Below are positions 59,852 through 64,000 of a DNA stretch of 64,000 bases, in pieces. The notes under the pieces are model-generated. The model was not told the origin of the DNA. It ran no database searches and was given only the letters and a program-made list of their open reading frames with translations. The position numbers and the translations under genes were made by a program. Numbering within the stretch: the first letter of the stretch is position 1; each line of letters begins with the position of its first letter. The DNA is taken from NCBI GenBank assembly GCA_905182985.1, contig CAJJDN010000082.1:186001-250000 (forward strand), given 5' to 3'. This DNA comes from Paramecium sonneborni. Its lineage: Eukaryota > Ciliophora > Oligohymenophorea > Peniculida > Parameciidae.

Positions 59852-60575
59852 TTTAATATACTGTTAAGTTTTTTGAAAAAATCTTTCTTAAGATGTAATA
59901 GTAAGATTATTAGTTGTTTTATTAGTAAGAGAGATATTGAATGGCTAAATCAAAATTTGGTTTGCTTAATTTTGATTATAATTCTAAAATCTCATTTATA
60001 ATTTTAATATTAGCCATTTTAACTTTCTTGAAATTAAAATTCGATGAATAAGCTTTAATTCTTAAATGTAGGATTGGATAAAAAGAATCTATGATTTCTT
60101 AAATAAATTAATTTCAATTTATTTTACAATTTTATTTTGATAACTCAAATTAAAAATTACAAATAACCAAGCATGGTATTAGATAGATATCTTAAAGATT
60201 TTAGAATGGATAGAACAAAATAATTATTTATCATCAAAAATGTAGTTTCCTTTGTTTACTTTTTGATATTTTCAAATTTCTTTTATTCATATTTAATAAT
60301 CTCCTCTTTTAAAAGTTCTTCAACATCAATGAACATACAATTAATTAATCTGATTGTCTTTCTTTAATATCTTAAATGTCATTCGAATAAATAAATTGTT
60401 GAAATAAAGATAAATTTAATCAATTTCTAAAATAGATGTTATTCAATTATATATAAATTGTAAAATACAATTTATGAACAAAAGTTACTTTCTCTTAGAT
60501 GCAGTATAGAATGAAATAATCTCTATCTAAATTTTTAACGATAAATAGATAATATAATATAAACAATAGATAGAA
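59852..60575. other. Intergenic, no gene seen
   Basis: About 720 bp between convergent genes. AT-rich with dense TGA codons. No domain-like peptide or repeat was seen. Confidence 0.45.
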
Positions 60576-61145
60576 TCAATTTTATTTTTTATTTTTTGCA
60601 ATTTGTGAATCTAATCTCTTTTTTTCTTTTTCATGTTCTAATTTCTCAAAATATGGCTTTATGTACACTTTATCCAAATAGCAATAGATTTGATAAATAA
60701 CAAACATTACAAATCCATGAATCATGCATGATCTCATATAATCGAAAAAACACCATGCTATATTGAACCCAAATACAATTAGAATTAATAATGAATATCT
60801 GTATAATCCTTATTGTAATTTTCTATCATATTTCTCCAAACGATCATGATATAAAATAATTATTTTTTTATATTTCTCATTAGTTTGATTTATACAATCT
60901 TCATCTTCATATAAAGATACTTCTTTAAGCCATTTATCCTTATAATAATTGTACTTATATTGATTATATACAATTCTAAATAATTTAAAGAATCCTAATA
61001 TAGAAGAATATGTAATTAAAGCCCACATACTTCCAATTAAACATCTAATAACAACATCTAATATCTAAACTGATATCATTGCTTTATATTTAGCTCTTAA
61101 TGCTTAAATTGAATTATCTTCTTCTTCTAATTATTCGATTTGCAT
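60576..61145 (-). CDS. Multi-pass membrane protein, family unknown
   Basis: 189 codons, no intron. The acidic N-terminus is followed by hydrophobic helices around residues 30-60 (VVIRCLIGSMWALITYSS), a charged central part with coiled-coil potential (KWLKEVSLYEDEDC, LEKYDRKLQ), then two more helices (YSLLILIVFGFNIAWCFF, GFVMFVIYQIYCYL), and a Lys/Glu-rich C-terminus. It is divergent from the next gene, sharing an 83-bp upstream region. Confidence 0.7.
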
Positions 61146-61228
61146 TTATTCTTATTTAGAAATTATATAAATAGATTTCTAATAAAATTTTAAATTTAAA
61201 TTTATAGTGCGCCAAATTGCTCTCAAAA

Positions 61229-61784
61229 ATGAATCACTCAACTTAAAAATCATAATCACATTCAGCAGAAAGACGCTCTACTTCAATTTTTATACATCCT
61301 TTTCCTAAACCTCCAAGTTTTTCTGATATATCAATATTTAAGATTGATTTTAGTAAGGAAAATATTCCACCCTAAAAAATAAGTTGGGGATAATATTCTT
61401 AATCTCTTTAATTATCTACTATTTCTTAAAAGAAAAAGCCAACATAAAAATATGTTGAATTGGAATCTCAAACTGATTCCAAAATTAAATTCAAATTTCC
61501 TCTATATACAGATCATCAACTTGGCATCAAACCAGAATTTTAAAATTTATTGTAAGAAGCATATGATAATGATGATGATATCAATACAAAAGAAAGTGTA
61601 ATGAATTTTTTTATAGATGTTTGCAAAAAAGATTTAATATAAGGGATAGTTGAAAATCAATAAATTAAAGATTAACAAGGGTATTTAAAGTATTAATATA
61701 AATAGAAATCCCATTCTAAATTTTTCAGGCTTGACACAAAGATTAAGTGCTCAATATGAATCTATAAAGGAGAATGCAGAATGA
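61229..61784 (+). CDS. Hypothetical Ser/Gln-rich protein
   Basis: 176 residues; one 25-nt intron (61681-61705, GTATTTAAAG...AATAG) makes the exon sum divide by three and gives the sensible ending LTQRLSAQYESIKENAE. The N-terminal half is Ser/Pro/Gln-rich and probably disordered. The C-terminal half is helical, with an acidic patch (AYDNDDDINTKESV). No domain was recognised. It is convergent with the TTLL gene. Confidence 0.65.
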
Positions 61785-61905
61785 TATTCAATCAATTTTT
61801 ATCATTCTGTTCATTTTTCAAATTTTAATTCAAACCATGACTCCCATTTCTTTATTATAATGTTAAAGTTACCAAAATAATTAGAATTTTTAGTATAAAT
61901 AAAAT

Positions 61906-64000
61906 TCAATATTCATCATAATAATTATCTTCAGTCAACTTTTCTTCAAATAAGGATTTTAATCCTTTTCCTTCTATTCTTGAATCGAAAACTATATCAA
62001 AATTATTGATTTCTTAATAAATTTCAATATCTCTTTTTTTCTCTTTTGGCCAAATTAATGGTGATGGAAATAATACATCTAATCCTAATTATAAAACATT
62101 ATCTAATAATTGATATGTATAATCCTTCATAAACTCTATATCAGTTTCAAAAACAGGATTTGGTTCTGTATTAAGTAACCAAGGTTTGCTATTATTATCA
62201 ATTACAATTAAAACTTTAAGTAACTAATTAAAATAATTTTTAATACTTCAAAGTTGTGATCTTTTACTGCCATCTGAATAAATATAGATTTTAAATATTC
62301 ACTTAAAATATGTTTTATTTATGGATAAATCTTATTTTCATAATCAATATTAAGTTCTTTAAAATAGTTCTATATACTTTTCATAGAAATTAACTAATTT
62401 AATATTGTTTATTTTGTATTTTCAATTTCAATTATATGGGATTTATTATCAAAACCAGAAAATTGTATTTTTGATTATTAACCATAATACTATTCATATA
62501 TATATCCCCTAACAATCCCATTTATTTAAGTTATTAGTAAATAATAACATAGATCTAATTTTATTTCTTAAAATTCGATTGAATTTATATATTATTATAC
62601 TATAAAACTCTATTAATCTCTGTTTGGCATCTTAAATTCTTTATTAAGATGATTAAAAACACTTTCTGTATTTTGACATATCATTATTATATCATCTTCT
62701 TTAATATCACTTTTTCTTACAACCCAAAAGTCGGTTGATGTATTAAGATTCTTTAAAAATTCATAAAGCAGATTTTCACCTAAATAATCCACTACCATAG
62801 ACAGTGGTATAAAATTATCAACATATTATCTTGTAAGTTGACAATATTTAATAATTTAGTTAATCAAATTCTTTTTTGTCCACAATGGATATGATCGATC
62901 TATGTGATTATGAACTTTTATAATAGGTGACAATAAATTTAATTTATTTTCAACAGCAAATTTCATATAATTTTCCACTCCTTCAGATTTTTATAAAATT
63001 TATTCAAATGGTTGAAACTCTTTTTTATCACTAATATGTCTTTATTCTTATTTATTTAAAAAAGAAATTGAAGCCTAAGAATTCCATAAGAATTCAACAT
63101 CTTCACCTTTATTATTTGATTCTTACCACCACCATCTATAACTAAAACATTTTCTCAATATTTTCTCATTATTTGCATCTTTTAAAAAATATTTTTAAAC
63201 CCTTATTGCAGATGGTCTAATATATATTAAATGAATGCATTAATTTTCAAAAATACATTTCTAAAAATTCTTTATTTTTCTATTTATTTAATCCTCATAA
63301 TAATAATTTTAAAGCAAATGTATGGATTTTTTTTTTGATTTTAATTTATTCCAATTTTTTTCTTTAAATTCTTTCTCTTTAGTAACTACTTATTTCTAAG
63401 GATATACAAAATTCTTCTCGTTTGATATTGGTGATAAATATTTTTCTTATTATCTTTTAATAGGTTTTTCCAGATCTTTAACAGATTTTTCATTTTGAAA
63501 TGCAACTATATGCTGAGAATTTTTTATATACTAAAAATTATGAATATAACCAGTTTTAAACTAAGTGGATGGGGATTAATCAATTTTCTTTTCTTTATTT
63601 CCTTAATATTTATTGTCTTCAAGAGCGTTTTCCAAAATTTTTCTTTAACTTTATAAATTCCTCATTGAATGAGGGGATTATTTATTCATTATTTAAGGAG
63701 ACATTTATTGTTTTATAGACTAAATTCTACCTCTAAAATTTGTACAAAGTTCATCAAAATTTTCTTCTCTTTTTGATTTAAGACTGCTTGGAGATTCAAT
63801 AAAAGAGAGATCTCGAAAACTTTGATTTTATTTGATTGATATTTAATTAAGAAAAAGTTTAGGCTTTGAGCTAGAAATTACCTTTAATTTTGGTTAAAAA
63901 TAATGATTTGCAATCTAATGAGGTTTTTAGTTTTATTGAAATGTTAGATCATAATATTGTGAATTATCTAAATCCCTAACTGAATTACTTTATTGGCTTT
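61906..64000 (-). CDS. Tubulin tyrosine ligase-like protein, divergent, 5' end outside window
   Basis: The frame is open to the right edge; an internal ATG lies at 63702-63704 but coding continues upstream of it. One 23-nt intron is placed near the 3' end. The N-terminal 250 residues are Gln/Lys/Ser-rich. The TTL domain is recognisable from YIRPSAIRV onward: FWVVRKSDIKEDDIIM (ATP-grasp strand), SFIVQQYI, KLDLCYYLLI and KPWLLNTEPNPVF. Family members normally have K-F-D-L-R-x-Y and P-W-L-L-E-x-N; here the Arg is Cys and the Glu/Asn metal ligands are replaced, so ligase activity may be lost. TTLLs modify tubulin tails in cilia. Confidence 0.8.

Noticed and set aside
1..64000. CRISPR arrays, insertion sequences or bacterial operon structure
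   Set aside because: No regularly spaced direct repeats, no transposase-like frame and no ribosome-binding-site pattern; introns and code show nuclear ciliate DNA.

Overview
The window is ciliate macronuclear DNA, most like Paramecium. TGA is the only working stop: TAA and TAG occur in frame throughout conserved proteins (EF-1alpha, RSP3, PWP1, FtsH-type protease, Na+/H+ exchanger), where they must encode Gln. Genes are packed on both strands, the DNA is very AT-rich, and introns are tiny (about 19-34 nt, mostly GTA...TAG). I built gene models by hand in this code; where introns could be placed, exon sums were checked to be multiples of three. Models with confidence of 0.75 or more passed that test or are intronless.

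Layout. 0.3-8 kb: uncharacterised Gln/Lys-rich and coiled-coil genes, plus one broken stretch. 8.1-8.4 kb: an island with strong hairpins, a possible structured RNA. 9.1-11.7 kb: a channel-like protein with a degenerate cyclic-nucleotide domain. 11.7-13.5 kb: a p24/TMED cargo receptor and a RING-H2 protein on the minus strand, overlapping by ATGA. 14-16 kb: radial spoke protein 3. 16.2-18.3 kb: a Ulp1-type protease with MORN motifs and 78-residue tandem repeats. 19.8-21.8 kb: a choline-transporter-like protein. 21.9-23.5 kb: PWP1. 24.4-30.8 kb: several coiled-coil proteins, two sharing a CTFKP-type motif. 32.9-33.7 kb: a CacyBP/SIP-like protein, followed by a scaffold gap (397 N) flanked by an exact 784-bp duplication, then a large unresolved gene to about 37.9 kb.

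38.3-44.5 kb holds three EF-1alpha copies: one truncated at a single N, then two head-to-head copies in an exact inverted repeat. Scaffolding or fold-back artefact is the first explanation to test. 46.8-48.6 kb: a pseudokinase-like gene with a long Gln-rich tail. 49.6-61.8 kb is a clean run of genes: an EAG/CNG-type K+ channel, a HAD-like protein with a Dpy-30 motif, a histidine acid phosphatase, a mitochondrial FtsH/YME1-type protease, an Na+/H+ exchanger with a C-terminal cyclic-nucleotide-like domain, two small membrane proteins and a hypothetical protein. The window ends in a divergent tubulin-tyrosine-ligase-like gene running off the right edge.

Common themes are ciliary structure (RSP3, Dpy-30 protein, TTLL-like), membrane excitability and ion balance (two channel-type proteins, exchanger), secretion (p24) and protein turnover (Ulp1, RING, CacyBP, FtsH). 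There is no operon logic. No tRNA, rRNA, CRISPR or transposon was recognised. Where frames could not be reconciled (5.9-7.1, 23.8-24.4, 27.6-28.2, 32.5-32.7, 34.9-37.9, 46.1-46.5 kb) this is stated.
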